64,000 nucleotides of DNA from Bacteroidota bacterium. Lineage in GTDB: Bacteria > Bacteroidota > Bacteroidia > Flavobacteriales > Weeksellaceae. Under the pieces are notes generated by a model. That model was not told where the DNA came from and made no database searches. It saw nothing but the letters and a program-made list of their open reading frames with translations. The stretch spans positions 62,001 to 126,000 of the forward strand of contig JAEWOD010000020.1 in the NCBI GenBank assembly GCA_023461035.1, given 5' to 3'. Both the position numbers and the translations under genes were made by a program. This document shows positions 7,020-16,063 of the stretch, piece by piece (the first letter of the stretch is position 1; each line of letters starts with the position of its first letter).

Positions 7020-7436
7020 ATGAAAAAAATACTATTTAGCTTGGCAATGCTTTTTATGAGCTTGCAGGCATTTACGCAGACAAGTTCCGTTAAAACTTCT
7101 TCGAATTCAAACATTTCCATTTCGGTAAGCAGTGATGATGATGATTATTCGTACATGGCAAGATTTGATTCCGACAAAACGGCCGCCGCCAAATCCGTTA
7201 TCATGAAAACCTTAGGAAATGCAACAGAACAAACCGATCGCACTGCGATTTGGGAAGGAAAAGGATACAGCGTGAGCCTGCGTCAGGGAAAAATAGAAAT
7301 GGAAATGGACAAAGATGCGGTGACCAAATCTTTTCAATTGAAAATCGAAGATTTGGGCGACCAGATTTCCGAAACAGTTGGTAGTCAAAAAGCACCAAAA
7401 CCGCCAAAATCACCCCATACGTCAAAAAATAATTGA
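7020..7436 (+). CDS. small exported protein of unknown function
   Basis: A 138-residue protein with a Sec signal peptide (KKILFSLAMLFMSLQAFTQ, cleavage probably near residue 20). The mature part is Ser-rich with an acidic run SSDDDDYSY, a central region with alternating charged and hydrophobic residues (YSVSLRQGKIEMEMDKD) and a Pro/Lys-rich tail (KAPKPPKSPH). I recognise no family. The ATG at 7020 is preferred over the longer frame at 6990 because it starts the signal peptide. It is divergent from the sensor kinase and sits directly downstream of the TTAACC triple repeat, so it is a candidate output of that two-component system, perhaps an envelope-stress or feedback protein like CpxP in role only. 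That role is inference. Confidence 0.85.
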   Translation: MKKILFSLAMLFMSLQAFTQTSSVKTSSNSNISISVSSDDDDYSYMARFDSDKTAAAKSVIMKTLGNATEQTDRTAIWEGKGYSVSLRQGKIEMEMDKDAVTKSFQLKIEDLGDQISETVGSQKAPKPPKSPHTSKNN

Positions 7437-7508
7437 TATATCAAATTTATTTTCAAAAATATGTAACAAATCAAAATTTTCTTCGTCTTTTAAGAAATAG
7501 AGTACCTT

Positions 7509-10004
7509 ATGTCATTTATCATACGACTTACACTTTTTATTATAACATTGTTCCTCAGTTTTTATTTACAAGGGCAGGAATCCGATACCATTATGAGAAA
7601 GAAAATCCATCTCATAAAGGTATCGGATGAGCCTAAAATCGATGGTGTTTTAGATGATGCCGTTTGGCAAAATGCGCCAATTGCCGATGGTTTTGTGGAA
7701 AGACAGCCCAACAACGGAAAATCGATTCCGGATAGTTTAAGAACAGAGGTAAAAGTTATATATGATGATCGCGGTATTTATTTCGGAGCCACTATGTTTG
7801 ATCCGGAACCCGATAAAATCCTCAAAGAATTAACCGAACGTGACGGAATCGGCAATGATGATTTCTTTTTTATTTTGCTAAACGGATATAATGACCGTCA
7901 ACAGAGCTTACAATTTATAGTCACGGCTGCCGGTGTTCAGTATGATGCCAAAATGACAAACGGAAACGAGGACGCTTCCTGGAACGGAGTCTGGTATAGT
8001 AATGTGAAAATCAATTCGGACAGTTGGGTGGCGGAAATCTTTATTCCATATTCCGAAATCCGATTTCCTGGAAAAGATGTTCAGGTTTGGGGGTTACAGA
8101 TGGAAAGAGAATTTCGTAGAAGCAGAGTACGTTATAGTTGGAATTTTGTGGACAATACAAAAGGAGCTTTTTCTATTTATGACGGCGAAATTCATGGTAT
8201 AAAAAACATTGATCCGCCTACACGACTTTCGTTTCAACCTTATTTATCGGGGTATCTGAATAATTATGACGGCGAATCTGAATTTGTCTTCAATGGCGGA
8301 ATGGATTTAAAATATGGCATCAATGACGCCTTTACTTTGGATATGATTTTAATTCCGGATTTCGGACAAACCAAATTTGACCCTTCGGTGCTAAATCTTA
8401 CGGCCTTTGAAGTGCAATATGAAGAGCAGCGGCCATTTTTTACGGAAGGGACAGAATTATTTAACAAAGGAAACTTATTTTATTCGAGAAGGGTAGGAGG
8501 CTTTCCGACTTTATATCCGCAATTGACAGAAAATGAAGAAATCGCAGAATTTCCCGCAAGAGTAGATTTGATCAATGCTTTGAAAGTTTCGGGCAGGACA
8601 GGAAAGAATCTCGGAATCGGAATTTTTAATGCGGTAACGGAGCGTTCATTTGCCAAAATCCGCAACACCGAAACCGGCGAAACCCGGAAAGAGTTGGTAG
8701 AGCCGCTGGCGAATTATAACGTCTTGGTTCTGGATCAGCGATTCGGAGAAAATAATTCGATTTCATTTGTCAACACCAATACTTTGCGCGAAGGAAACCA
8801 TCGTGATGCCAATGTTTCCGGTCTTTATTTCGATTTGACCAATAAAAAGAATACCTGGAATTTCTGGGGTGATGCCGAAGCGAGTTGGGTGAAGACCGAT
8901 GAAAATCTTTTTGGGATGGAAGGAAATCTGGCGGCGGCAAAAATCAGCGGAAAGCACCGTTATCAGGCGAGTATATTTCTTCGGACTAAGGATTATAACA
9001 TAGATGATCTGGGCTACACCGGACAAACGAATTATATCAATTATTATGGATATTATAGCTATCGACTTCTACAACCAAAAGGGTTATTCAATAGTTATAA
9101 CCTGAATTTTAATTTGAATTATAACCGCAGGCTCGATCCCGATTTGTATTATAATTTCAACTTTAATTTCAACTCCAGCTTCACAACCAAAACCTTTTTT
9201 GTTTTTGGAGGTGGATTTGAAACGATGCCTTTCGGGATGAATGATATTTATGAACCGCGCGTGGAATCACGCCACGTAGATGTGCCGGCTTATTATAATC
9301 CCTGGGTTTGGATTTCTACGGATTACCGGAAACGGCTTGCACTTGATACTACGCTGGATTGGTACAAATATGACCAAAGAGGACGTGGGAAATTGATATT
9401 TGAATTTTCACCTCGATTCCGTGTTTCGGACAAATGGAAATTATTTCTTTTTACTCAAACCACGCTTTCCGACAAAGAACAAGGATTTGTTTCCTATGAC
9501 GGCACAAACATTTTCTTTGGCGAACGCGACAGGAATACGGTGGAAACTTCGCTCGAATCCCAATATATTTTTAACGAAAAAATGGCGTTGAATCTCGCTT
9601 TCCGTCATTATTTCACTGATGTTACTTATGATAAATTCTTCACGCTTGAAAACGACGGAGAATTAACGCCCAACGATTCCTATCCAGAAAACCACAACGC
9701 GACTTACAACAGCTGGAACATAGACCTCAGATTCAGTTGGTGGTTTGCGCCGGGAAGCCAGTTGTCGTTGCTTTACCGAAATGCAATTGAGGGCTATGAT
9801 AGAGCTTCACAAATGAATTTCCGTGATAATTTTGATTATTTGTTCAATCAACCCCAGCTCAACAGTTTCTCGGTTCGTGTCAGCTATTTTCTGGATTACA
9901 ACCGCATGAAAACCTGGTTCAAAAAGAAACCTGAAAACACGGAAACCATCGGGCTACATTCTTACCATGATTATAAAGATTTTGGATATAAGAGGAAGGG
10001 ATAA
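7509..10004 (+). CDS. DUF5916 / carbohydrate-binding-family-9-like outer-membrane protein
   Basis: An 831-residue protein with a signal peptide (about 1-22). A CBM9-like beta-sandwich domain (about 35-215) has the family words KIDGVLDDAVWQNAP and VQVWGLQMEREFRRSR. The remainder (about 230-831) is rich in aromatic, alternating strands ending in a C-terminal strand region and matches the DUF5916 barrel-like domain (for example VQYEEQRPFFTEGTELF). The architecture is common in Bacteroidota; the substrate is unknown. The protein probably sits in the outer membrane with the CBM9-like domain in the periplasm or at the surface. It is followed at 16 bases by the lipoprotein hydrolase gene and may be co-transcribed with it. 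No clear -7 element was found upstream. Confidence 0.9.
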   Translation: MSFIIRLTLFIITLFLSFYLQGQESDTIMRKKIHLIKVSDEPKIDGVLDDAVWQNAPIADGFVERQPNNGKSIPDSLRTEVKVIYDDRGIYFGATMFDPEPDKILKELTERDGIGNDDFFFILLNGYNDRQQSLQFIVTAAGVQYDAKMTNGNEDASWNGVWYSNVKINSDSWVAEIFIPYSEIRFPGKDVQVWGLQMEREFRRSRVRYSWNFVDNTKGAFSIYDGEIHGIKNIDPPTRLSFQPYLSGYLNNYDGESEFVFNGGMDLKYGINDAFTLDMILIPDFGQTKFDPSVLNLTAFEVQYEEQRPFFTEGTELFNKGNLFYSRRVGGFPTLYPQLTENEEIAEFPARVDLINALKVSGRTGKNLGIGIFNAVTERSFAKIRNTETGETRKELVEPLANYNVLVLDQRFGENNSISFVNTNTLREGNHRDANVSGLYFDLTNKKNTWNFWGDAEASWVKTDENLFGMEGNLAAAKISGKHRYQASIFLRTKDYNIDDLGYTGQTNYINYYGYYSYRLLQPKGLFNSYNLNFNLNYNRRLDPDLYYNFNFNFNSSFTTKTFFVFGGGFETMPFGMNDIYEPRVESRHVDVPAYYNPWVWISTDYRKRLALDTTLDWYKYDQRGRGKLIFEFSPRFRVSDKWKLFLFTQTTLSDKEQGFVSYDGTNIFFGERDRNTVETSLESQYIFNEKMALNLAFRHYFTDVTYDKFFTLENDGELTPNDSYPENHNATYNSWNIDLRFSWWFAPGSQLSLLYRNAIEGYDRASQMNFRDNFDYLFNQPQLNSFSVRVSYFLDYNRMKTWFKKKPENTETIGLHSYHDYKDFGYKRKG

Positions 10005-10020
10005 TCTTTAAAAAAATTCA

Positions 10021-10935
10021 ATGCTGAAAAAAATAACATTATTCATTGCAATTATTTTTCTGACAAATTCATGTGCTCAACAATTTGAAAAGGTAACATT
10101 TGAGGATACTCAAAATTCATATCTCAAACTAATTCCTAAAAACAAACCAAAAGGTTTGCTGATTGTTCTTCACGGAGGGGGCGAAAATGCGGAAGATGTG
10201 ATGAATCAAATTGGGTTAGATGAATTAGCTGTCAAAAAAGATTTCATCGTTATTTTTCCGAATATCGAAGAAAGCGATTTTAAAATGGAAACCGAACAAG
10301 CGTTTTTAGACCGAATTTCGAAAGAGATGACCGAAAAATATAAAATTTCTAAAAACGAAATCATCATCGGCGGACTTTCCGGAGGCGGAATGCTTGCGAT
10401 AACTTATACCGAAAGAGCCATAAGAGATAAAAATACGTTTTTCATTCCCAAAGCAGTATTTGCACTCGACCCGCCGTTGGACTATGAGAATTTTTATTAT
10501 CGTTTACAAAGAGAAATTAAACGGAATTTTTCAGAAGTCGCAGTAAATGAAGCCAAATGGTTTTTAAATGAAATGGAAAAAGGACTGGGCGGCACACCCG
10601 AAACAGCAAAAGATAATTACATTGAAAATTCCATGTTTTCCTATCACCAAAAGGATGGCGGAAACGCAAAATATTTACTAAATATTCCGATTAGGATTTA
10701 TACCGAACCTGGAATTGAATGGCAGTTAAAAAACAGACAACGAGATTTATATGATTTAAATTGCACAGACATTTCCGCTTTGATTAATTTTTTACAATTA
10801 AACGGTAATTCAAAAGCTGAATTAATCATCACAGAAAACAAAGGTATAAGACCCGATGGTAGCAAACATCCGCATTCTTGGAGCATAATGGATTCAGATG
10901 ATATGATGAGTTGGATTTCTGGAATAATTAATTAA
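10021..10935 (+). CDS. alpha/beta-hydrolase lipoprotein (esterase-like)
   Basis: A 304-residue lipoprotein (lipobox LTNSC, Cys18). The hydrolase fold is indicated by the oxyanion-loop motif HGGGE (51-55) after the strand GLLIVL, and by the nucleophile elbow GLSGG with Ser120. A late His (in HPHSWS near residue 287) is a plausible catalytic His. It resembles poly(3-hydroxybutyrate)-depolymerase/feruloyl-esterase-like lipases (LpqC-like), but the substrate cannot be told. It should face the periplasm or be exposed on the outer membrane. It sits 16 bases after the DUF5916 gene and 20 bases before the serine-hydrolase gene, all on the same strand, suggesting one operon. Confidence 0.85.
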   Translation: MLKKITLFIAIIFLTNSCAQQFEKVTFEDTQNSYLKLIPKNKPKGLLIVLHGGGENAEDVMNQIGLDELAVKKDFIVIFPNIEESDFKMETEQAFLDRISKEMTEKYKISKNEIIIGGLSGGGMLAITYTERAIRDKNTFFIPKAVFALDPPLDYENFYYRLQREIKRNFSEVAVNEAKWFLNEMEKGLGGTPETAKDNYIENSMFSYHQKDGGNAKYLLNIPIRIYTEPGIEWQLKNRQRDLYDLNCTDISALINFLQLNGNSKAELIITENKGIRPDGSKHPHSWSIMDSDDMMSWISGIIN

Positions 10936-10955
10936 ACTATATTTAAACTAAAAAA

Positions 10956-12173
10956 ATGAAACACCTGATACTCTTAACCTATGGTATATTTTCTATCATA
11001 TCTTGCTCTTCAACTCCAAAAGCAGACAAAACTAACGTACTTGATTTCGAGCTGGAAAAGATTGCACAACAAGGAATTTTCAATGGATTTTCAGTTGCAA
11101 TTGTAAACGATAAAGGAAGTCTTTATCAAAATGGATTTGGTTTTGCCGATGCTTCTTCCCGAAAACCATATACTGAAAATACCATTCAAAATATAGCTTC
11201 AGTTTCTAAAACTTTTGTGGGAATTGCGCTGATGAAAGCGCAGGAATTAGGGAAATTGGACTTAGATGATCCGATCAATAAGTATCTTCCGTTTGCCGTT
11301 TTCAATCCAAATTTCCCGGATGACCAAATTACTATCAGACAATTGGCTAATCATACTTCATCCATTCAGGACAATGAAATTTATTCAACCAAAAATTACA
11401 TTCTGAAATCCGGACAGGATTTGACTGGAATGCAATTGATGTTTGACGATGAACAATTATTCAATTCGTCGGAAGAAAAGATTTCTATGCAGGAATTTTT
11501 TGAAAATTCATTGACTTCAAATGGAAAATGGTTTCATGAAAATGCTTTCACCCGGCAAAGACCAGGATCAATCTATGAATATTCAAATGTAGGAACGGCT
11601 CTTGCCGCTTATATTGTTGAACTTGCTGCTCAACAGTCGTTTTATGATTTCACTGAGCAATATATTACAAAGCCCCTAAAAATGAAATCTTCCGGCTGGA
11701 GATTTCAAGACATTGATTTTACCAAATATTCGAAATTGTACGAAAACCCATTAAAGGAATTACCTTACTATGAAATGATTACATATCCAGATGGTGGATT
11801 CATCACTTCAGCAGAAGATTTAAGCAAATTTTTATCGGAACTTATAAAAGGCTATAACGGAAAAGGCACGCTCCTCTCAAAAGAAAGTTATGCAGAATAC
11901 TTTAAACCGCAGCTTTCTGTTTCCAATTTTACAGACCGAAACGAATCCAATCCGTATAGTGAATCCTACAATGTAGGAATTTTCATTGGTTATGGATATA
12001 CGGATTACATCGGACATACAGGTGGAGATCCCGGCGTTATGTCCATGATGTTTTTTGACCCGAAAACCAATTATGGACGAATCATGATTTTCAATACCAA
12101 TTTTTCCGATAAAAAAGGAAATGATACTTTTTACAGGATTTGGGACTTGTTGGAAAAATACCAAGGGAATTAA
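10956..12173 (+). CDS. serine hydrolase, class C beta-lactamase/DD-peptidase fold lipoprotein
   Basis: A 405-residue lipoprotein (lipobox IISC, Cys17). All three motifs of the beta-lactamase/penicillin-binding fold are present: SVSK (Ser82, Lys85), YSN (208-210) and HTGG (353-356). In this family these support an esterase, DD-peptidase or D-amino-acid peptidase rather than a true beta-lactamase, because the third motif is HTG instead of KTG. Resistance should not be inferred. It probably acts in the periplasm. It is the third same-strand gene of a likely hydrolase operon, 20 bases after the previous stop. Confidence 0.9.
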   Translation: MKHLILLTYGIFSIISCSSTPKADKTNVLDFELEKIAQQGIFNGFSVAIVNDKGSLYQNGFGFADASSRKPYTENTIQNIASVSKTFVGIALMKAQELGKLDLDDPINKYLPFAVFNPNFPDDQITIRQLANHTSSIQDNEIYSTKNYILKSGQDLTGMQLMFDDEQLFNSSEEKISMQEFFENSLTSNGKWFHENAFTRQRPGSIYEYSNVGTALAAYIVELAAQQSFYDFTEQYITKPLKMKSSGWRFQDIDFTKYSKLYENPLKELPYYEMITYPDGGFITSAEDLSKFLSELIKGYNGKGTLLSKESYAEYFKPQLSVSNFTDRNESNPYSESYNVGIFIGYGYTDYIGHTGGDPGVMSMMFFDPKTNYGRIMIFNTNFSDKKGNDTFYRIWDLLEKYQGN

Positions 12174-12219
12174 TTTTTTTGAGATAATTTTTTTAAATTC
12201 ATTATTTAAATTAAATTGT

Positions 12220-12576
12220 ATGCTCCAATCCATCTGCCCAAAACTTCCGATGCGCGAGAAATCAGCAACCAAAAATTATTATCTGAACCAATTGGGTTTT
12301 GAACAATTCGGAAGCGATGAATTTCCGGATTATCTGATGGTCAAAAAAGAAAACATAGAAATCCATTTCTTTTTGTTCAAAGAATTAGACCCAAAAGAAA
12401 ATTATGGTCAGGTTTACATTCGCGTAGAAAATATCGAATCCTTGTACCAATCCTATTTAGACCAAAATATAGCGATTCATCCAAACGGAAAATTAAAGGA
12501 TACATCTTGGGGAATGAAGGAATTTCATCTACTCGACCCTGATAATAACCTGCTGACTTTTGGAGAAATCATTTAG
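12220..12576 (+). CDS. VOC-family (glyoxalase/bleomycin-resistance-like) protein
   Basis: A 118-residue protein of the vicinal-oxygen-chelate fold: two beta-alpha-beta-beta-beta modules, with PMREKSATKNYYLNQLGF at the start and the closing strand FHLLDPDNNLLTFGE. Annotated bleomycin-resistance homologues commonly have this length, but many are of unknown function; the metal ligands of glyoxalase I are not all evident. I chose ATG 12220, 46 bases after the preceding stop, because the longer frame (12121) would overlap the upstream hydrolase. It ends 7 bases before the convergent transporter gene. Confidence 0.8.
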   Translation: MLQSICPKLPMREKSATKNYYLNQLGFEQFGSDEFPDYLMVKKENIEIHFFLFKELDPKENYGQVYIRVENIESLYQSYLDQNIAIHPNGKLKDTSWGMKEFHLLDPDNNLLTFGEII

Positions 12577-12583
12577 AATCATT

Positions 12584-13351
12584 TTATTTTTGCGCTTCTT
12601 CCAATAATTTCTCCGATAATTCTTTTCCTAAATAATTATCCACGATTTTGTGAATCAGATACAACAAAGGTGTAACCAAAACCGCCACCGTAAATTTATA
12701 GATATAACCCACCAGACAAATCGCCAAAACCGTTTGCCAGCTCCAGTCATATTCGGGATTTAAATAAAAAGCAATGAAAGCCACCACAAACGAATCGATG
12801 AGTTGTGAAACAACTGTCGAACCCGTTGCCCGCAACCAAAGCGCCTTTTCGCCCGTCCATTTTTTGATTTGGTGAAAAATGGAAACATCCAGAATTTGTC
12901 CGAGTAAAAAAGCAGTGATGGATCCAAAAATGATCCACATTCCCTGACCGAATATTTTATTGAAAGCCAAATGCATATTGACTTTTTCACCTTGCACCGT
13001 ATCATGAACCCAGAAATCGGCCGGTGCTACTTGGATTGAAATCCAAGTCATCAGAAAACAAAACAACACCAAAACAGCCGTCATATAGGAAAGAAATTTC
13101 ACTTGTTTTTTGCCAAAATATTCGTTGATGATGTCCGTCATGATAAACACAAGTGGCCAGGTGATGGAGCCTGCCGACATATTGAAAGACAAATTTTTTT
13201 CACCCAAAAAATCAATCGAAAAAGGTTCGAAACCCAAGGATTTCTCTACCGAAAAGATTTTGACACCGATTAATTCCGATAGAATTGTATTGGCAACAAA
13301 AAATCCGGAAAGGACGATGAGTAGTTTGCTTTCTTTTGAGTTAAAAGTCAT
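12584..13351 (-). CDS. queuosine precursor transporter (YhhQ/VUT family)
   Basis: A 255-residue integral membrane protein with about six to seven helices. The family signatures are visible: ANTILSELIGVKIF near the start, AGSITWPLVFIMTDIINEYFG (read in two parts, the second being TDIINEYFGKKQVKFL) and WLRATGSTVVSQLIDSFVV in the second half. Family members import queuine or preQ0 for tRNA modification. A TACATTTG element ends only 5 bases before the ATG, giving a near-leaderless transcript. It is convergent with the VOC gene and precedes nothing in an operon. Confidence 0.92.
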   Translation of the reverse strand: MTFNSKESKLLIVLSGFFVANTILSELIGVKIFSVEKSLGFEPFSIDFLGEKNLSFNMSAGSITWPLVFIMTDIINEYFGKKQVKFLSYMTAVLVLFCFLMTWISIQVAPADFWVHDTVQGEKVNMHLAFNKIFGQGMWIIFGSITAFLLGQILDVSIFHQIKKWTGEKALWLRATGSTVVSQLIDSFVVAFIAFYLNPEYDWSWQTVLAICLVGYIYKFTVAVLVTPLLYLIHKIVDNYLGKELSEKLLEEAQK

Positions 13352-13356
13352 AATTT

Positions 13357-13364
13357 CAAATGTA
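13357..13364 (-). promoter_or_regulatory. -7 promoter element of the queuosine transporter gene
   Basis: The minus strand reads TACATTTG, with 5 bases between it and the ATG (13351). Transcription should start 1 or 2 bases before the start codon. Confidence 0.55.
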
Positions 13365-13383
13365 AAAATATTTAGACAGTTTC

Positions 13384-13674
13384 TTAGTCAAAAATATTTT
13401 GTAAATCCTGTCTTCCAATTATTGCCATGATTTCGACCATCCCTTCATTCAGTTTAAAATAAATACTATCTGAACCGCAAACACAACGCCTATAACCGGA
13501 TTTTATAAAATCCACGGACTCAAAAGAATATGGACGCTCTGCAATTATTTCAAAATATTCAAAAAATGAATCAAAGTATTTGTCGGCCTGCTCCATACCA
13601 AACTTATGGACACCATAATGATGAATCCTTATTAAATCTTCCTTTGCAGCTTCGGATAGTTTATATTTAGCCAC
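13384..13674 (-). CDS. ParE/RelE-superfamily toxin of a type II toxin-antitoxin pair
   Basis: A 96-residue protein with the ParE fold signature: MAKYKLSEAAKEDLIRIHHY at the start, a central dimension FEYFEIIAERPYSF and a C-terminal YRRCVCGSDSIYFKL strand segment followed by VEIMAIIGRQD. ParE toxins poison DNA gyrase; the RelE branch cleaves mRNA. Sequence favours ParE. The start overlaps the end of the antitoxin gene by 8 bases, the usual translationally coupled layout with the antitoxin first. Length is normal and there is no disruption, so the pair looks intact. Confidence 0.92.
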   Translation of the reverse strand: MAKYKLSEAAKEDLIRIHHYGVHKFGMEQADKYFDSFFEYFEIIAERPYSFESVDFIKSGYRRCVCGSDSIYFKLNEGMVEIMAIIGRQDLQNIFD

Positions 13675-13906
13675 TAATTAAAGATTTCGATTCTTTCAGG
13701 ATTTGATCCTTTGAATCTTTTGTAAAGCCGCTTTTTTCAGCTTTTTCCAATTTTGATTTAATCCAATCTACTTGCAGTTGTTGCTGCCTCGCCTGCCGAA
13801 TCAGGTCATTTACAAGTTCACTTTTACTCGAATATTCTTTAAGATCAACTTGTTCTTTTAACCATTCATCATTTGGGTCTGTAAGGGAAATACTTTGCCG
13901 TGCCAT
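13667..13906 (-). CDS. ParD-like antitoxin (CopG/RHH family)
   Basis: A 79-residue antitoxin. The N-terminus MARQSISLTDPNDEWLKEQV is the ribbon-helix-helix DNA-binding part; the rest (KSELVNDLIRQARQQQ and on) is the Lys/Glu-rich helix that binds the toxin. It normally represses its own operon. A perfect 12-bp palindrome TGTAAATTTACA lies 14 bases upstream of the ATG and is the obvious operator candidate. The toxin gene follows with an 8-base overlap. Confidence 0.9.
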   Translation of the reverse strand: MARQSISLTDPNDEWLKEQVDLKEYSSKSELVNDLIRQARQQQLQVDWIKSKLEKAEKSGFTKDSKDQILKESKSLISG

Positions 13907-13920
13907 ATTTATTGATTTGA

Positions 13921-13932
13921 TGTAAATTTACA
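13921..13932. promoter_or_regulatory. palindromic operator candidate of the parDE-like operon
   Basis: TGTAAATTTACA is a perfect 12-bp palindrome in the short upstream region of the antitoxin gene. Ribbon-helix-helix antitoxins autoregulate at such sites. Binding is inferred from position and symmetry. Confidence 0.5.
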
Positions 13933-14013
13933 CCAAAAACGAATCAAAAACAAATGAAATAAAATTGAACCATTTCTTAAAAAGCATTTATTTTGTACGA
14001 ATTAATTTCAATC

Positions 14014-15660
14014 GTGCCGGACAAAAGACTCATCATCGGAATTTTGGTTTTCATTGCTGTAAATTTTTTGCAGGCGATCTTCACACCGATTTCGGAAGAT
14101 GAAGCCTATTATTGGCTTTGGTCAGAAAATTTGGATTGGGGTTATTTCGATCATCCGCCTATGGTGGCTTGGTGGATTTCTGTCGGTTATAAATTCTTTC
14201 AAAATGAATTAGGCGTTCGGCTCATGACTATTTTGTTTAGCGGATTTGGTATTTTTCTTTTGTGGAAAATCCTTCAACCCAAAACCGATAAACAATTCAA
14301 ATTATTCGCAATAATTTTTAGTTCAGTTTTGGTTTTTCAGGTTTTCGGATTTCTGACCACGCCCGATGCGCCACTGCTCTTTTTTACTATTTTTTATTTG
14401 TTTTCGCTGAAAAACTTTCTGGAAAAGAATTCCGTTTTCCAAACCATTTTACTTGCCGTTTCCTTTGCAGGGCTTATGTACAGCAAGTATCACGGGATTT
14501 TGGTGATTTTGTTTACGTTGCTTCCGATTCTAAAAGTTTGGATTCGGAATCCGAAATTTTATCTGGCGGTTCTGGGAAGTTTGATTTTGTATTTGCCGCA
14601 TATTCATTGGTTATTTCAAAATGATTTCATCCCGATTCAGTATCATTTTTTGGAAAGAAGTTCGGATGAGCATTTTGAATTCCGCAAATTGTTTAATTAT
14701 TTAGGAATTTATTTTCTGGGTTGTGCGCCGTTTCTGAGTTATTTTATTTGGCAATCTATTGTAAAATTCAATTCGAAAAACCCCTTTGAAAAAAGTGCTT
14801 GGTGGTTGGTAATTCTGCCCGGAATTTTCTTTTTCGTTTCGATTTTTAAAGACAATGTCCAACCGCAATGGCTGCTCATCAGCTTTGTGGCAATGGCAAT
14901 TGTTTTATACCTTTTTAATTCGGAGAAGGAAAATCTAAAATGGATTTTTGGGCTGGGATTTGGTGGAATTATTTTGGTTTTGATTTTGAGGATCCTAATT
15001 GCTGTTCCGGGAATTTCTCCTTTGTTTAAAAATATGTATTTCGGAAGTATCCTTCAAAAAATGGATGTAGAAAATGCGATTTTTGAAAAATACCAGGAAG
15101 CATCGGTTTATAAATTTTACAATCCCGAACGCAATGTGGCTGTTCACCGGACGCTCGGAAATCGAAAAAGTCAATTTACACTTTGGAATTGGGAAGAAGA
15201 ATTATTTGGAAAGGAAGTAACCTATATTTCGCCTTGGGTGAAGTCGGAATATTCGTTCAAAGGATACAAAAACCGCGATTATTATCTGAAAGAAATTTCG
15301 GATTATATGACGTATGAATTGGTTGAAATCCAAATAGTTGAATGTGTTTCGACGAAACCAAATGAAGAAATCCAATTGAACATTAAAATCAAAAATGGAC
15401 AGAAACATCCGGTTCAGATCGGAAAGGATTCTCCCTTAAAATTAAATGTGAGTTATTATAAAGATTTGCAATACGAAATCCTTTATTCACAAGGAATTAC
15501 AACAGAAAATTTCACCTTGGAACCTGAGGAAGAAAAAGAGTTGGAAGTCCATTTTAAAAACATTTCTGAAACTGGAAATTTTAAGGCTTGTCTGGGAATT
15601 CATTATTCGGAAATCGGAACTTCTTATTTATCCCAACCCATCAGGGTTTTGGTGGAATAG
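14014..15660 (+). CDS. GT39-type (dolichyl-phosphate-mannose/ArnT-like) membrane glycosyltransferase
   Basis: A 548-residue polytopic membrane protein with about ten helices (14014-15000) and a soluble C-terminal part (about residues 345-548). The first periplasmic loop contains ISEDEAYYWLWSENLDWGYF followed by DHPPMVAWW, the acidic signature of GT-C enzymes of the PMT/ArnT family that use polyprenyl-phosphate sugars. The C-terminal part looks like a beta-sandwich (LNIKIKNGQKHPVQIG). No ATG is available in the first 60 codons. I prefer GTG 14014 (MPDKRLIIG) because the alternative TTG at 13993 lies inside a TTATTTTG promoter-like element. The gene end overlaps the convergent secreted-protein gene by 20 bases. 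Acceptor unknown. Confidence 0.88.
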   Translation: MPDKRLIIGILVFIAVNFLQAIFTPISEDEAYYWLWSENLDWGYFDHPPMVAWWISVGYKFFQNELGVRLMTILFSGFGIFLLWKILQPKTDKQFKLFAIIFSSVLVFQVFGFLTTPDAPLLFFTIFYLFSLKNFLEKNSVFQTILLAVSFAGLMYSKYHGILVILFTLLPILKVWIRNPKFYLAVLGSLILYLPHIHWLFQNDFIPIQYHFLERSSDEHFEFRKLFNYLGIYFLGCAPFLSYFIWQSIVKFNSKNPFEKSAWWLVILPGIFFFVSIFKDNVQPQWLLISFVAMAIVLYLFNSEKENLKWIFGLGFGGIILVLILRILIAVPGISPLFKNMYFGSILQKMDVENAIFEKYQEASVYKFYNPERNVAVHRTLGNRKSQFTLWNWEEELFGKEVTYISPWVKSEYSFKGYKNRDYYLKEISDYMTYELVEIQIVECVSTKPNEEIQLNIKIKNGQKHPVQIGKDSPLKLNVSYYKDLQYEILYSQGITTENFTLEPEEEKELEVHFKNISETGNFKACLGIHYSEIGTSYLSQPIRVLVE

Positions 15661-16054
15661 CGCCGACTCGGGTTACCATGATAATCCTCCCGGGATCTTT
15701 GGAGTCAGATTTTGCATGAACTTTATAGGCATCATTTCCATAGGTTTCCAGAATGCGGCAATGAACAGAATCACCCACACTGTCATCCATGGAAAACAGA
15801 AATCCTTCAAATTTTTCATAAATCAATTCATATTCGCAATCCGATTTCCAAACAACTTTTGAGGTTACCGTACCTTGAAAAAATGTATTGAATTCGGTTT
15901 GCACACTGCCTTTCCGACTCATTTGAATTTCATCATCAGGCATTCCGGGTTCAAAATAGGTAAAATCGCCTTCTTTGAATTTTTTGCATTTGGGTTTCTG
16001 CGCAATTGTCGAGATCGACATCAAAAAACTTAGTATGATAATTATATTTGGCAC
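15641..16054 (-). CDS. exported protein of unknown function
   Basis: A 137-residue protein starting at GTG (16054) with a signal peptide (IIIILSFLMSISTIAQ). The mature part has three or more Cys (CKKF, SDCEY, VHCRI) and strands such as YFEPGMPDDEIQMSR and SDCEYELIYEKFEG. It resembles short Bacteroidota secreted proteins of unknown role. It is 9 bases downstream of mltG and probably the last gene of a dapF-mltG-unknown operon. Its 3' end overlaps the convergent glycosyltransferase gene by 20 bases. Confidence 0.8.
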   Translation of the reverse strand: MPNIIIILSFLMSISTIAQKPKCKKFKEGDFTYFEPGMPDDEIQMSRKGSVQTEFNTFFQGTVTSKVVWKSDCEYELIYEKFEGFLFSMDDSVGDSVHCRILETYGNDAYKVHAKSDSKDPGRIIMVTRVGAIPPKP

Positions 16055-16063
16055 GTTTACAAA

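Noticed and set aside
10956..12173. Calling the serine hydrolase an antibiotic-resistance beta-lactamase
   Set aside because: The third motif is HTG rather than KTG, and the family is dominated by esterases and peptidases, so resistance is not supported.
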